A stretch of DNA of 64,000 bases. Origin: Clostridium_AM tanneri (GTDB lineage Bacteria; Bacillota; Clostridia; Clostridiales; Clostridiaceae). Positions 25,582-35,046 of the stretch are shown here, piece after piece. The stretch is from positions 59,651 to 123,650 of the forward strand of contig NZ_JARUJP010000011.1 of assembly GCF_033659955.1 (NCBI RefSeq). The letters run 5' to 3'. A program made the position numbers and the translations under genes. The notes beneath the pieces were generated by a model, which had not been told where the DNA came from, made no database searches, and saw nothing but the letters and a program-made list of their open reading frames with translations. Numbering within the stretch: position 1 is the stretch's first letter; each line of letters begins with the position of its first letter.

Positions 25582-25896
25582 TTATTCTTTAGCCTTGTCA
25601 TCCCCGGCTCCTTTAGTAGGCACTGTAGATATAAGAAAACCTACCAGTATAGATACTAATGCAGGGGCTATTATATTTATATAGGCTATAAACCAGGTTC
25701 TATAGAGTATAAGAGCAGTAAGACCAGTTATAGCTATTGTAACTAGAAAGACATAAATTATAAATTTAGCAAAAGAACTAAAAAATTTCTCATAAAGTCT
25801 GTGTCTTGTAGGACCACTTATTATTTTTCTAAAGAAAAAGTATGAAACTAAGATTAGAACTATATCTACAGCAGCAGATATTAAAAAGTTTCTCAT
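25582..25896 (-). CDS. Small membrane protein, unknown function
   Basis: A 104-residue protein with about three hydrophobic segments (residues 4-22, 43-65 and 70-92) and a charged C-terminus rich in Lys/Asp/Glu. I do not recognise the family. The start at 25896 (MRNFLISAAVDIV) is supported by GGAGGTG 8 nt upstream; the upstream ATG at 25923 has none. It lies downstream of murC on the same strand, 73 bp away, and may be expressed with it or alone. Confidence 0.6.
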   Translation of the reverse strand: MRNFLISAAVDIVLILVSYFFFRKIISGPTRHRLYEKFFSSFAKFIIYVFLVTIAITGLTALILYRTWFIAYINIIAPALVSILVGFLISTVPTKGAGDDKAKE

Positions 25897-25968
25897 AGTA
25901 AAACACCTCCAACAGGTTATCAATTATATTATTGCCATGTTGGAGGATTTTACACATATTTATATTTT

Positions 25969-27354
25969 TTAATTATCTTGGTCTAGATACATTTCACCTA
26001 TTTTATAGACATCTCCTGCACCTACAGTTAAGACTATGTCTCCAGCCTCTACGTTTTTACGTAAGTGAGATACGATTTCATCAAAGTTATCAAAGTTACA
26101 GCATTTTACTTCTCTTTGTTTTATTTTGTCTGCTAACATACTAGAACTTACTACTCCAGTATCTTTCTCTCTTGCAGCATATATATCTGCAAGAATAACT
26201 TCGTCTGCATCATCAAAAGCTTCAACGAACTCATCAAATAGATTTAGAGTTCTTGAATATGTGTGAGGTTGAAACACGCAAAACATCTTTTTGTGAGGAT
26301 AGTTTTTAGCTGCACTTAATGTAGCTTTTATTTCTGTTGGGTGATGTGCATAATCATCTATAACTGTAACATTATTTTTTGTACCTTTTATTTCAAATCT
26401 TCTGTGGGTACCATTAAAACTTTCCAGTCCCTTAACAATGTTGTTTTTAGGAATATCTAAGCTAAGAGCAGTGCATATACTTGCTAAAGCATTTAGAACA
26501 TTATGTTTACCAGGAACATTTAGTTGCACAGATAAAATTCTCTCACTTTCCTTATATGCATCAAAATAAGCACATCCATTTTCATTAAACACTATATTTT
26601 TAGCTCTTATTTCTCCAGCATCTATTCCATAGGTTAGTGTGTTGCATTTAGCATGAGATACAATATTATTTACTCTCATATCATCAGCATAACCTATTAG
26701 GTATCCATTTGTAGGGATAAGTTTAGAAAAGTTTGCAAAGGCATTTTCAATATCATTTATATCCTTATAATAATCTAGATGGTCTGCATCAATATTTAGT
26801 ATCACACCTATATAAGGGAAAAACTTTAAGAAGGAGCCTTTATATTCACAAGCTTCAGTTATAAAGTAATCACTATTACCTGGACGTACATTACCATTTA
26901 TAATATCTAATTGTCCTCCAACAAGTATTGTAGGATCTAGTTCTGCATTCAAACATATATGAGACACCATAGAAGTAGTAGTAGTTTTTCCATGAGTCCC
27001 TGAAATCGCTACATTATATTTGTGACCCTTCATTATATATCCTAAAAATTCTGCTCTTGTTATAGTTGGAACATTTAATTCCTTTGCCCTTAAAAGTTCA
27101 GGGTTATCTTCGGATATTGCAGCAGTATATACTACTAAGTCGATATCTTCAGTTATATTATCTCCTGATTGACCTATATTAATTTGAGCGCCATTTTGTT
27201 TTAAGGTATCTGTTATGGCAGAAGCTTTCATATCAGAGCCAGATACTTTGAAGTTTTGTTCTAATAGAATTTCAGCTAATCCGCTCATACTAATTCCACC
27301 TATTCCTATAAAGTGGATTTTCTTGTTTCTATCTTTTATAAAATCAAATGACAA
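25969..27354 (-). CDS. murC: UDP-N-acetylmuramate--L-alanine ligase (MurC)
   Basis: Adds L-Ala to UDP-MurNAc in cytosolic peptidoglycan precursor synthesis. The N-terminal KKIHFIGIGGISMSGLAEILL nucleotide-binding loop is followed by the ATP-binding P-loop SGTHGKTTTTSM (near residue 107) and the conserved YAHHPTEIKATL segment near 345. The 461-residue length is normal. The start is most likely TTG at 27354 (MSFDFIKD), 8-9 nt after GGGAG; the ATG at 27363 overlaps the ribosome binding site. It is divergent from purR, the common clostridial arrangement. Confidence 0.94.
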   Translation of the reverse strand: MSFDFIKDRNKKIHFIGIGGISMSGLAEILLEQNFKVSGSDMKASAITDTLKQNGAQINIGQSGDNITEDIDLVVYTAAISEDNPELLRAKELNVPTITRAEFLGYIMKGHKYNVAISGTHGKTTTTSMVSHICLNAELDPTILVGGQLDIINGNVRPGNSDYFITEACEYKGSFLKFFPYIGVILNIDADHLDYYKDINDIENAFANFSKLIPTNGYLIGYADDMRVNNIVSHAKCNTLTYGIDAGEIRAKNIVFNENGCAYFDAYKESERILSVQLNVPGKHNVLNALASICTALSLDIPKNNIVKGLESFNGTHRRFEIKGTKNNVTVIDDYAHHPTEIKATLSAAKNYPHKKMFCVFQPHTYSRTLNLFDEFVEAFDDADEVILADIYAAREKDTGVVSSSMLADKIKQREVKCCNFDNFDEIVSHLRKNVEAGDIVLTVGAGDVYKIGEMYLDQDN

Positions 27355-27580
27355 TAAAATCATCTCCCTGTATTAATCAAATTTATCTCATTTAATAATT
27401 ATATACAAAAATGAATCAAAAAAACACATTTACATAATTTTATTTTAGTATCTTAATCTTGTAATCTACTAATTATTAATAATTAAGTATTGATTATGTA
27501 TTGGTTTTATCATAGAATATGAATAATAACATATAGTTTTAGAAAGAATATTCGTAAATTTAATATAGATAGGTGATGTA

Positions 27581-28396
27581 ATGGAGAAATTTAGTAGAAA
27601 TCAAAGAGTGGCAACTATAACAAAGATTTTAATAGAAAATCCTAATAAGGTGATAAATCTTAATAATTTTACAGATATGTTCAATGCTGCAAAATCTACC
27701 ATAAGCGAAGATTTAGTTGTAATCAAGGATATTTTGATGAAACTTTCCATGGGGAGAGTGGAAACTATATCAGGTGCCGCTGGTGGAGTAAAATATATAT
27801 GTGGATTATCTGGAGAAAAAATTAAGGAATTTGCTGAAAGACTATGTATTATTTTGAAAAATAGAGAAAGAATAATACCAGGGAATTTTCTATACATGAC
27901 AGATATAATGTTTAACCCTCAAATAATTCATACAGCTGGGGTAATATTAGCATCAGCCTTCAATGATAAAAATGTAGACTATGTGGTTACTGTTGAAACA
28001 AAGGGGATTCCGTTAGCCTATGAAGTAGCAAAGATGTTAGGTGTACAGCTCGTAGTGGTTAGGAGAGAAACAAAAGTTACAGAAGGTTCTACACTAAGTA
28101 TAAATTATGTATCCGGTTCTACTGGTAGGATTCAAACTATGTCTTTATCTAAAAAAGCTATGAATAAGGGAAGCAAGTGCATATTCATAGATGACTTCAT
28201 GAAAGCGGGAGGAACCGCTATGGGCATAATAGATCTTTTAAAGGAGTTTGAAAGTGAGCTTTTAGGAATTGGAGTACTGATAGATAATGTAGAAACTCCT
28301 AAAAAGTTAGTTGAGGACTATGTGTCAATTGTAGACTTCAAGGGTATTGACGAAAAGGGAGAAGCGCTATTATTTCCTTCAGAAATGTTCAAATAA
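27581..28396 (+). CDS. purR: Purine operon repressor PurR
   Basis: A 271-residue regulator of the Bacillus PurR type, not related to the LacI-type PurR. An N-terminal winged-helix segment (RNQRVATITKILIENPNKVINLNNF, residues 5-29) is followed by a phosphoribosyltransferase-fold effector domain with the PRPP-binding loop CIFIDDFMKAGGTA (near residue 201). In Firmicutes it represses purine genes and is relieved by PRPP. The prs gene, which makes PRPP, is three genes downstream. ATG follows AGGTGATGTA. It heads the conserved purR-spoVG-glmU-prs block. Confidence 0.94.
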   Translation: MEKFSRNQRVATITKILIENPNKVINLNNFTDMFNAAKSTISEDLVVIKDILMKLSMGRVETISGAAGGVKYICGLSGEKIKEFAERLCIILKNRERIIPGNFLYMTDIMFNPQIIHTAGVILASAFNDKNVDYVVTVETKGIPLAYEVAKMLGVQLVVVRRETKVTEGSTLSINYVSGSTGRIQTMSLSKKAMNKGSKCIFIDDFMKAGGTAMGIIDLLKEFESELLGIGVLIDNVETPKKLVEDYVSIVDFKGIDEKGEALLFPSEMFK

Positions 28397-28435
28397 TAAA
28401 ATTTTCAAAAAATTTATTGTTTTTTTGAAAAGCAA

Positions 28436-28464
28436 GAAGGAAAAATATAAAATTTAGAGAATAT
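28436..28464 (+). promoter_or_regulatory. Sigma-H promoter of spoVG
   Basis: AGGAAAA (28438-28444), an 11-bp spacer, and AGAGAATAT (28456-28464) match the sigma-H consensus (AGGAWWW / RNNGAATWW). The spacing equals that of the classic B. subtilis spoVG promoter as I recall it. The match is seen directly; use during early sporulation is inferred from the family. Confidence 0.75.
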
Positions 28465-28497
28465 TATATACATAAGCATCTTGGAGGTGGATTTTAT

Positions 28498-28791
28498 ATG
28501 CAAATTACAGACGTTAGAGTTAGAAAGATTGCCGCAGAAGGCAAGATGAAAGCTATAGTTTCAGTAACCTTTGATAATGAATTCGTAGTTCACGATATAA
28601 AGGTTATAGAAGGTCAAAATGGGCTTTTTATAGCAATGCCAAGTAGAAAAACTCCAGACGGAGAATTTAAAGACATTGCACATCCAATCAACACTCAAAC
28701 AAGAGAAAAGATACAACAAGCAATTTTAGAAGAATATGAAAAAGTAAAAAATGAAGAAACTGTTTCTGATGACAGAGTAGAAGAAGAATAA
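28498..28791 (+). CDS. spoVG: Septation/sporulation regulator SpoVG
   Basis: A 97-residue nucleic acid-binding protein. The start MQITDVRVRKI, the core IKVIEGQNGLFIAMPSRK and the strand DIAHPINTQTREKIQ are all characteristic of SpoVG. In spore formers it affects asymmetric septation and cortex, and related proteins bind DNA and RNA. The ribosome binding site is strong (TTGGAGGTGG). It has its own sigma-H-like promoter and its own terminator, so it is an independent unit within the conserved block. Confidence 0.96.
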   Translation: MQITDVRVRKIAAEGKMKAIVSVTFDNEFVVHDIKVIEGQNGLFIAMPSRKTPDGEFKDIAHPINTQTREKIQQAILEEYEKVKNEETVSDDRVEEE

Positions 28792-28822
28792 TAAAAAGGA
28801 GTAAAATTACTCCTTTTTATTA
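28789..28822 (+). terminator. Terminator of spoVG overlapping its stop codon
   Basis: A perfect 16-bp stem (28789-28804 and 28807-28822) around a nominal 2-nt loop (a few end pairs will open) is followed by TTTTT. The left arm begins within the last codons of spoVG. Confidence 0.85.
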
Positions 28823-28887
28823 TTTTTAGATTATTAACAGTGAAATATATCAATTTATGAAATTCCTTATAAAAATTAACTATAAGG

Positions 28888-28916
28888 TTGAAAATACTTT
28901 TTATATAAAATATAAT
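28888..28916 (+). promoter_or_regulatory. glmU promoter
   Basis: TTGAAA (28888-28893) and TATAAT (28911-28916) are spaced 17 bp apart, 67 bp before glmU. A sigma-A type promoter here fits the terminator just upstream. Confidence 0.65.
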
Positions 28917-28982
28917 ATTAAGGGATGTTTTTATAAAATAAGATAGAAAAATGTAAGTTTATGACCATAAAGAGGTGTTATA

Positions 28983-30353
28983 ATGTATAATTGTGCTATA
29001 ATATTAGCAGCTGGTGAAGGAAAAAGGATGAAATCGTCTACGCCTAAGGTACTTCACAAAGTATGTGGAAAAGAAATGGTTAACGTAGTAATAGATGTTA
29101 TTAAAAATGCAGGAATAAAGGACATAAATGTAGTTGTTGGAAGAGGAGCAGATAAGGTAAAGGAAGCTACTGAGGTAAATGGAGTATTTTATGCTCTACA
29201 GGATAAGCAGCTAGGAACTGGGCATGCAGTTATGTGTGCAAGGGAGTTTCTAACAGGTAAACAAGGTACGGTAGCGATTTTTACAGGAGATGCTCCTTTA
29301 ATAACAAAGGAAACAATAGAAAAGCTTACTCTTTTTCATAGAGAAGGTATGTATAAGGCTACCTTATTGACTTCTATAGTAGACAATCCTTCAGGATATG
29401 GAAGAGTAATAAGAGGAAATAATGAAGATGTAGTAAAGATCGTTGAGCATAAAGACTGTACAGAACAGGAACTTAAGATAAATGAAATAAATTCAGGTAT
29501 GTACTGTTTTGATATAGAACATCTGTTAAAAAGCCTAGACAGACTAGATAATAATAATGCTCAAGGAGAATACTATTTGACAGATGTTATAGGAATTTTA
29601 AAGAGCGACGGAGAGAAGATTGGAGCATTGCCAATACCTTTTGAGGAAACAATGGGTGTAAACTCTAGAGCTCAACTTGCAGATGCAGAAAAGGTTATGA
29701 GAAAGAGAATAAATTTAAAACATATGGAAAATGGAGTTACATTAATAGACCCTGATAACACCTATATTGATATAGATGTTGAGATTGGTAATGATACTAT
29801 AATTTATCCTGGAAATGTGATCTCAGGAAAAACCATTATCGAAGAGGGTTGTACTATATATCCTAATTCCAGAATAGAGAATAGTCTTATAGGAAAAGGT
29901 GTTAATATTCAAAACTCTGTCATATTACAGAGTAAGGTAGGAGAAGGCACCTCAGTAGGACCGTTTGCCTACATAAGACCAGAGAGTGTTATTGGTAAAT
30001 CTGCTAGAATTGGAGATTTTGTTGAGATTAAAAAGTCCGTTATAGGAGATAAGACTAAGGTTTCTCATTTAACTTACATTGGAGATGCAGAGGTTGGAAG
30101 TGGATGCAACTTCGGTTGTGGTACTGTTGTTGTTAACTATGATGGAAAGAAAAAGCATAAAACTATAATTGGAGATAATGCATTTATAGGATGTAATGTA
30201 AACTTAGTTGCTCCAGTTAAGATTAATAATGACACATACATTGCAGCAGGCTCAACTATATTAGAAGAAGTGCCAGAAGGTGCCTTGGCCATTGCAAGAG
30301 CAAAACAGGTAAACAAAGAAGGTTGGGTAGAAAAAAAAGGATTAAAGAAATAA
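28983..30353 (+). CDS. glmU: Bifunctional GlcNAc-1-P uridyltransferase / GlcN-1-P acetyltransferase
   Basis: Makes UDP-GlcNAc, the substrate of the MurA encoded near the left end. The N-terminal pyrophosphorylase domain opens with ILAAGEGKRMKSSTPKVLHKVCGK and has TGHAVMCA and the metal-binding GDAPL. From about residue 255 the sequence becomes hexapeptide repeats of a left-handed beta-helix (the acetyltransferase domain) with GPFAYIRPES and VVNYDGKKKHKT. The 456-residue length is normal. It is followed after 20 bp by prs, so glmU-prs form one transcript. Confidence 0.95.
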   Translation: MYNCAIILAAGEGKRMKSSTPKVLHKVCGKEMVNVVIDVIKNAGIKDINVVVGRGADKVKEATEVNGVFYALQDKQLGTGHAVMCAREFLTGKQGTVAIFTGDAPLITKETIEKLTLFHREGMYKATLLTSIVDNPSGYGRVIRGNNEDVVKIVEHKDCTEQELKINEINSGMYCFDIEHLLKSLDRLDNNNAQGEYYLTDVIGILKSDGEKIGALPIPFEETMGVNSRAQLADAEKVMRKRINLKHMENGVTLIDPDNTYIDIDVEIGNDTIIYPGNVISGKTIIEEGCTIYPNSRIENSLIGKGVNIQNSVILQSKVGEGTSVGPFAYIRPESVIGKSARIGDFVEIKKSVIGDKTKVSHLTYIGDAEVGSGCNFGCGTVVVNYDGKKKHKTIIGDNAFIGCNVNLVAPVKINNDTYIAAGSTILEEVPEGALAIARAKQVNKEGWVEKKGLKK

Positions 30354-30373
30354 AATTTTAGGAGGATTACATA

Positions 30374-31333
30374 ATGATAACCCATGGTAAAAACATTAAA
30401 ATTTTTGCAGGTAATTCACACCCAGATTTAGCTAAGGATATTGCAGATATGTTAGGATTATCCGTAGGAGATGCAAATGTATGCACGTTTAGTGACGGTG
30501 AGATATCTGTAAATATTAATGAAACAGTAAGAGGAACAGATGTATTCGTAATTCAGTCAACTAATCACCCTGTAAATGACAACTTGATGGAATTACTAAT
30601 AATGATTGATGCCTTTAAAAGAGCATCTGCTGGAAGAATAACAGCAGTAATGCCTTACTATGGATATGCAAGACAAGACAGAAAAGCAAAGGCAAGAGAT
30701 CCAATTACAGCAAAGCTTGTTGCTGATATACTAACAGCAGCTGGTGCAGATAGAGTCCTAACAATGGATTTACATGCTGCACAAATACAAGGATATTTTA
30801 ATATACCTCTTGACCACTTATTAGGTGCACCTATACTTGCAAAATACTTTGTACAAAAAGGATTTGCAGAGAGAGAAGATATTGTTGTTGTTTCACCAGA
30901 CTTAGGAAGTGTAACAAGAGCTAGAAAGTTTGCAGATAAATTACATGCACCTATTGCTATTATCGATAAGAGAAGACCAAAGGCAAATGTATCAGAAATA
31001 ATGAATGTTATAGGCGATATTCAAGACAAAACTGTAATATTAATTGATGATATGATAGACACAGCTGGAACTATAACAAATGGAGCTAATGCCCTAGTAA
31101 AGATGGGTGCGAAGGAAGTTTATGCTTGTTGTACACACGCTGTATTATCTGGTCCAGCAATCGAGAGAATTAATGAATCAGCTATAAAAGAGCTAGTAAT
31201 GCTAAATACTATTAAGTTACCAGAAGATAAGATATTAGATAAGTTTAAAACTTTATCAGTAGCACCTGTATTTGCAGAAGCGATAAAGAGAATATACGAA
31301 GATATTTCTGTAAGTAAGTTATTTGAAGAATAG
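30374..31333 (+). CDS. prs: Ribose-phosphate pyrophosphokinase (PRPP synthetase)
   Basis: Makes PRPP from ribose 5-phosphate and ATP. The 319-residue protein has FAGNSHPDLAKDI, the catalytic region YYGYARQDRKAKARDPITAKLVA, the metal-binding DLHAAQIQGYF and the ribose-5-P loop VILIDDMIDTAGTI (near residue 218). All are intact. The start has AGGAGG. PRPP is the effector of PurR three genes upstream, and ribose 5-phosphate is the product of the rbs-encoded pathway elsewhere in the window. Confidence 0.96.
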   Translation: MITHGKNIKIFAGNSHPDLAKDIADMLGLSVGDANVCTFSDGEISVNINETVRGTDVFVIQSTNHPVNDNLMELLIMIDAFKRASAGRITAVMPYYGYARQDRKAKARDPITAKLVADILTAAGADRVLTMDLHAAQIQGYFNIPLDHLLGAPILAKYFVQKGFAEREDIVVVSPDLGSVTRARKFADKLHAPIAIIDKRRPKANVSEIMNVIGDIQDKTVILIDDMIDTAGTITNGANALVKMGAKEVYACCTHAVLSGPAIERINESAIKELVMLNTIKLPEDKILDKFKTLSVAPVFAEAIKRIYEDISVSKLFEE

Positions 31334-31336
31334 AAT

Positions 31337-31378
31337 GATGAAAAGCATGTGGAACAAAAATTCCACATGCTTTTTATC
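31337..31378 (+). terminator. Terminator after prs
   Basis: Arms of 18 nt (31337-31354 and 31361-31378, one mismatch) with core GCATGTGGAA, loop CAAAAA and a TTTTT tract. Confidence 0.85.
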
Positions 31379-31579
31379 ATGCTGTTAAACATTAAGGTAA
31401 TATACTATACAATAGAATAAGCATAAGTACTTTTTATGTTAGTAGAATAAAATATAGTAAATTATTTGTAACTTTTTAAGGATATACTACTATTATACAT
31501 GTTATATATGATAAATTTAATATAGGTAGATATAATTAAAACAAATAACTACTCAATTTAGAGAGAGGGGATGTAGTTA

Positions 31580-32266
31580 ATGGAAGGATCAATAGGAAAA
31601 GTTTTGATAGTAGATGATGATGAAAATATATGTGAAGTAATAAGAATGTATGTTGAAAGTGCGGGATACGATACAAAAGTTTGCAATGATGGCAAGGCAG
31701 CTCAAGAGGACTTCTTAGAATATAAACCGGATTTAGTTTTATTAGACATAATGCTACCTCATGTTGATGGTATAGATGTGCTTAAGTGGATAAGAAAAGA
31801 TTATGAAACCCCCGTTATTATGCTTACAGCTAAAGGGGAGACCTTTGATAAGGTATTAGGTCTTGAATTAGGTGCAGATGACTATATAGTGAAGCCTTTT
31901 GAACCTAAGGAATTGCTTGCTAGAATCAAAGCTGTTTTAAGAAGGTATAATGTAGATAATGAAAATAAGGAAGTATTAAAATTTGAACAATTAACAGTTG
32001 ATATCAATTCTTATACTGTGGTATACAAAGATGAAGAGATAAAAATGCCTCCGAAAGAGTTTGAACTTCTATATTATTTATCTAGTAATAAGAACAGAGT
32101 ATTTACAAGGGAGCAACTTTTATGTGAAGTTTGGGGTTACGACTATCCAGGGGACTCTAGAACTGTAGATGTGCATGTTAAAAGACTTAGAGAAAAGCTT
32201 CAAGGAGGACCTAATTGGCAAATAGAGACGGTTTGGGGAGTTGGGTATAAGTTTGAGGTGAAATAA
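31580..32266 (+). CDS. OmpR-family response regulator
   Basis: A 228-residue two-component response regulator. The receiver domain has the acidic pocket VDDDEN, phosphoacceptor Asp in VLLDIMLP (near residue 53), Thr in MLTAKG and Lys in IVKPFEP. The C-terminal winged helix runs from about residue 130, with FTREQLLCEVWGYDYPGDSRTVDVHVKRLREKL. The stop codon abuts the ATG of the sensor kinase, so they are translationally coupled. The pair and the following HtrA gene are an insertion relative to the Bacillus prs-pth order. The signal is unknown; the HtrA neighbour suggests envelope stress. Confidence 0.9.
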   Translation: MEGSIGKVLIVDDDENICEVIRMYVESAGYDTKVCNDGKAAQEDFLEYKPDLVLLDIMLPHVDGIDVLKWIRKDYETPVIMLTAKGETFDKVLGLELGADDYIVKPFEPKELLARIKAVLRRYNVDNENKEVLKFEQLTVDINSYTVVYKDEEIKMPPKEFELLYYLSSNKNRVFTREQLLCEVWGYDYPGDSRTVDVHVKRLREKLQGGPNWQIETVWGVGYKFEVK

Positions 32267-33676
32267 ATGAAGAAAGGGTTATTTTCAAAGCTAGTAGCTA
32301 CTTTTGCAGTGATAATTGCTGTAAGCTTTATTATAACAGCAGCCTTCTTATCCTATTGGTTTGAAAGTTACTATTTTGAACAAAGAAAGGGTCAGTTAGA
32401 AACAGAATCTCAGTTTATCAGTACTGCTGCAGAGCAATATTTACAGGGAAATGTTTCACCGGACAAAATAAATGAGACCTTAACATATATAGGAAACTAC
32501 TTATCTACATATATATGGCTTGTAGATAATTATGGCTATGTGTATGCAGTTTCAGATAGTGAACATAAAGCTCTAATAGGAACACAAATAATAACAAAAG
32601 AGTTAGAGGAATTGAGGCTTGGACATACCGTTGAAAAGAGAGAAGTCTACCAAAATATTTTCAAGGGACCTGTACACACCTTTGAAATTCCCATCTTCTC
32701 AAAAGGGATATTTAAAGGTTCAATGTTACTGCACACTTCCATAAGTGAATTAAGGGAACCTTTGAAAAGAGTTTACGAAATAATATGGATGTCAGCAATA
32801 CTGGCTATTGTAGTTTCCTGTGTAGTAATATACTATCTTTCTCAAAGAATAATAATCAAGCCCCTAGAACAGATTAACTATGTAGCAGATAAGATATCAA
32901 AAGGAGAAGTGGACAAAAGGGTAAGTATAGAGTCTAAAGATGAAATCGGGACTTTAGCTAGGTCCTTTAATTCTATGGCAGATTCTCTAGAAGCAGTTGA
33001 GAAAAATAGAAGAGAATTTATATCCAACGTATCTCATGAAATTAGATCTCCTATAACTTCAATAAAAGGATTCATAGGTGGAATATTAGATGGGGTTATT
33101 CCTAAAGAAAAAGAGAATTATTATCTCTCTGTTACTTATGGAGAAATTCAAAGACTTACAAGATTAGTAAATGACTTACTAGACTTATCAGCTATAGAGG
33201 CTGGACAGTTTAGACTTAGAATAGAGGAGTTAGACATTAATGAGATCATTAGGTTATCTGTAATAAAGTTTGAAACCAAAATAAGAGAAAAAGGATTAAA
33301 AGTAGATGTACTAATGCAGGATGATGAACTTTACGTTGCGGCAGATAAGGATAGGATAACGCAGGTAGTAACGAATCTTATAGATAATGCCATAAAATAC
33401 GTAGGAGAGGGTGGAACTGTAAGAATTAGTACAAAAACTAAGGGAGATAAGGCCCTTGTATCTGTATTCAACGATGGACCCTCTATTTCTAAGGAAGATT
33501 TGAAGCATATATGGGACAGATTTTACAAGGCTGATAAGTCAAGAACAACAAAGCTGAGTACAGGACTTGGTTTGTCAATCGTCAGAAGTATACTAACTCA
33601 GCTTGGGGAGGATGTTTGGATTGAAAATAAAGAACCTCAGGGAGTAAAATTTGTTTTTACACTAAAGAGGATTTAA
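32267..33676 (+). CDS. Membrane sensor histidine kinase
   Basis: A 469-residue kinase. Two membrane helices (about residues 11-29 and 165-187) flank an extracytoplasmic sensor of about 135 residues. Then come a HAMP domain (RIIIKPLEQINYVADKISKGEVDKRV), the H-box FISNVSHEIRSPITSIKGF (phospho-His near residue 255), and the ATPase domain with N-box TNLIDNAIKYV and the G-boxes, ending GLGLSIVRSIL. Its ATG directly follows the stop codon of the response regulator. The sensor resembles the WalK/PhoR group in layout but lacks a visible PAS domain. Ligand unknown. Confidence 0.9.
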   Translation: MKKGLFSKLVATFAVIIAVSFIITAAFLSYWFESYYFEQRKGQLETESQFISTAAEQYLQGNVSPDKINETLTYIGNYLSTYIWLVDNYGYVYAVSDSEHKALIGTQIITKELEELRLGHTVEKREVYQNIFKGPVHTFEIPIFSKGIFKGSMLLHTSISELREPLKRVYEIIWMSAILAIVVSCVVIYYLSQRIIIKPLEQINYVADKISKGEVDKRVSIESKDEIGTLARSFNSMADSLEAVEKNRREFISNVSHEIRSPITSIKGFIGGILDGVIPKEKENYYLSVTYGEIQRLTRLVNDLLDLSAIEAGQFRLRIEELDINEIIRLSVIKFETKIREKGLKVDVLMQDDELYVAADKDRITQVVTNLIDNAIKYVGEGGTVRISTKTKGDKALVSVFNDGPSISKEDLKHIWDRFYKADKSRTTKLSTGLGLSIVRSILTQLGEDVWIENKEPQGVKFVFTLKRI

Positions 33677-33759
33677 ACAATGATTACATTTTATTCATAT
33701 TTACGTAAAGAAGTTTGTTTATAATATCTCTAAATTGATGGATTATGAGGTGCGAGTAA

Positions 33760-34941
33760 ATGGATGATAACAGATTGGATGAAGTAAAGGACGTTAGGTG
33801 GGAGAGTGCAGAATGTTCAAAGGGAGAGATAAACTTTACTAGTAGAAGGAGAAAATCCAGGATTAAAAAGTTACTTAATGGATTAGTTTTTGTGCTTATA
33901 GCAGCAATTTCAGGTGGTGCATCAGGAGCCTACGTAATAAGCAAGAAATATCCAAATAATTATTCGTCAATTAACCAACCCTCGCTGGAACCAAAAAAAG
34001 AGGTTAACAAAGTGGAGACTGCTGACATACCCAAAAACGCCATAACGAAAGTGGCAGAGGTAGTCGGACCAACAGTAGTTGGTATAAGCAACCGAGCTGA
34101 AGGCTTTTTTGGATTGCAAGATTTGGGGGGCGGTTCGGGAATAATATTTGATTCAAATGGATATATAGTTACCAACAATCATGTAGTAGAAGGTGCTGCT
34201 AAGGTTACTGTAAAACTCTCCAGTGGCAAAACATTACCAGCAACTATAGTTGGCACTGATTCAAGATCAGATTTAGCTGTTATCAAAGTAGATGCTCAAA
34301 ACTTACCTACTGCTAAATTAGGAGATTCATCTAAGGTAAAAGTAGGTGACATAGCTATTGCCATAGGTAATCCATTAGGAGAGGAATTTTCAGGCTCAGT
34401 TACAGCGGGAATAGTTAGTGCTTTGAATAGGAGAATACAATATGCAGGAGCTATATATAAAGTACTTCAAACAGATGCTGCCATTAATCCAGGAAATAGC
34501 GGTGGACCACTTTGCAATGAAGCCGGAGAGATTATAGGAATAAATAGTTTGAAGATGGGCTCTGATCAGAATGCTGAGGGAATGGGTTTTGCTATTTCTA
34601 TAAATGAAGCAAAAGATATAATTAAGTCTCTAATGGACTATGGGAAGGTTGCTAGGCCATTCCTTGGAATATATGGTCAAGGTGTCGTTTCAGAGAAAAA
34701 TAACATTAAAGGTATTTACGTTAGAGAAGTTGTACAGGGAAGTGGAGCTGCATTAGCTGGGGTTAAACCTACAGATATAATATTAGAACTAGATGGAAAG
34801 AAAGTTACAAAATTTGAAGACCTGGCAGACATTTTGGATAAACATAAAATTGGTGACTTGGTAGTGTGTAAAATTTGGAGAAGTGGAGAAACTATAGAAG
34901 TAAATATAACTCTTTCGGATGTAAGAGAAAAAAGTAAGTAA
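33760..34941 (+). CDS. HtrA/DegP-type serine protease with PDZ domain
   Basis: A 393-residue membrane-anchored protease. A basic cytosolic N-terminus, one transmembrane helix (about residues 42-66), a linker, then a trypsin-like domain. The catalytic triad is His in NNHVVEGA (near residue 145), Asp in SDLAVIKV (near 176) and Ser in NPGNSGGPL (near 251). A C-terminal PDZ domain runs from about residue 300 (GIYVREVVQGSGAALAGVKPTDIIL). Homologues degrade misfolded envelope proteins. It follows the two-component pair by 84 bp and is the probable output gene of that system, by inference. A terminator follows directly. Confidence 0.92.
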   Translation: MDDNRLDEVKDVRWESAECSKGEINFTSRRRKSRIKKLLNGLVFVLIAAISGGASGAYVISKKYPNNYSSINQPSLEPKKEVNKVETADIPKNAITKVAEVVGPTVVGISNRAEGFFGLQDLGGGSGIIFDSNGYIVTNNHVVEGAAKVTVKLSSGKTLPATIVGTDSRSDLAVIKVDAQNLPTAKLGDSSKVKVGDIAIAIGNPLGEEFSGSVTAGIVSALNRRIQYAGAIYKVLQTDAAINPGNSGGPLCNEAGEIIGINSLKMGSDQNAEGMGFAISINEAKDIIKSLMDYGKVARPFLGIYGQGVVSEKNNIKGIYVREVVQGSGAALAGVKPTDIILELDGKKVTKFEDLADILDKHKIGDLVVCKIWRSGETIEVNITLSDVREKSK

Positions 34942-34965
34942 AGAGACTTTTAAGTCTCTTTATTA
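34940..34965 (+). terminator. Terminator after the HtrA gene
   Basis: A perfect 10-bp stem AAAGAGACTT/AAGTCTCTTT across two bases, followed by a T-rich stretch; it begins in the htrA stop codon. Confidence 0.75.
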
Positions 34966-35046
34966 TTTATGTCATTTAGTATAATATATAATATAGTGTA
35001 AGTTTGAAAAAAATGTATGATATAAGATATAGTAGGGAGTGAAGAG

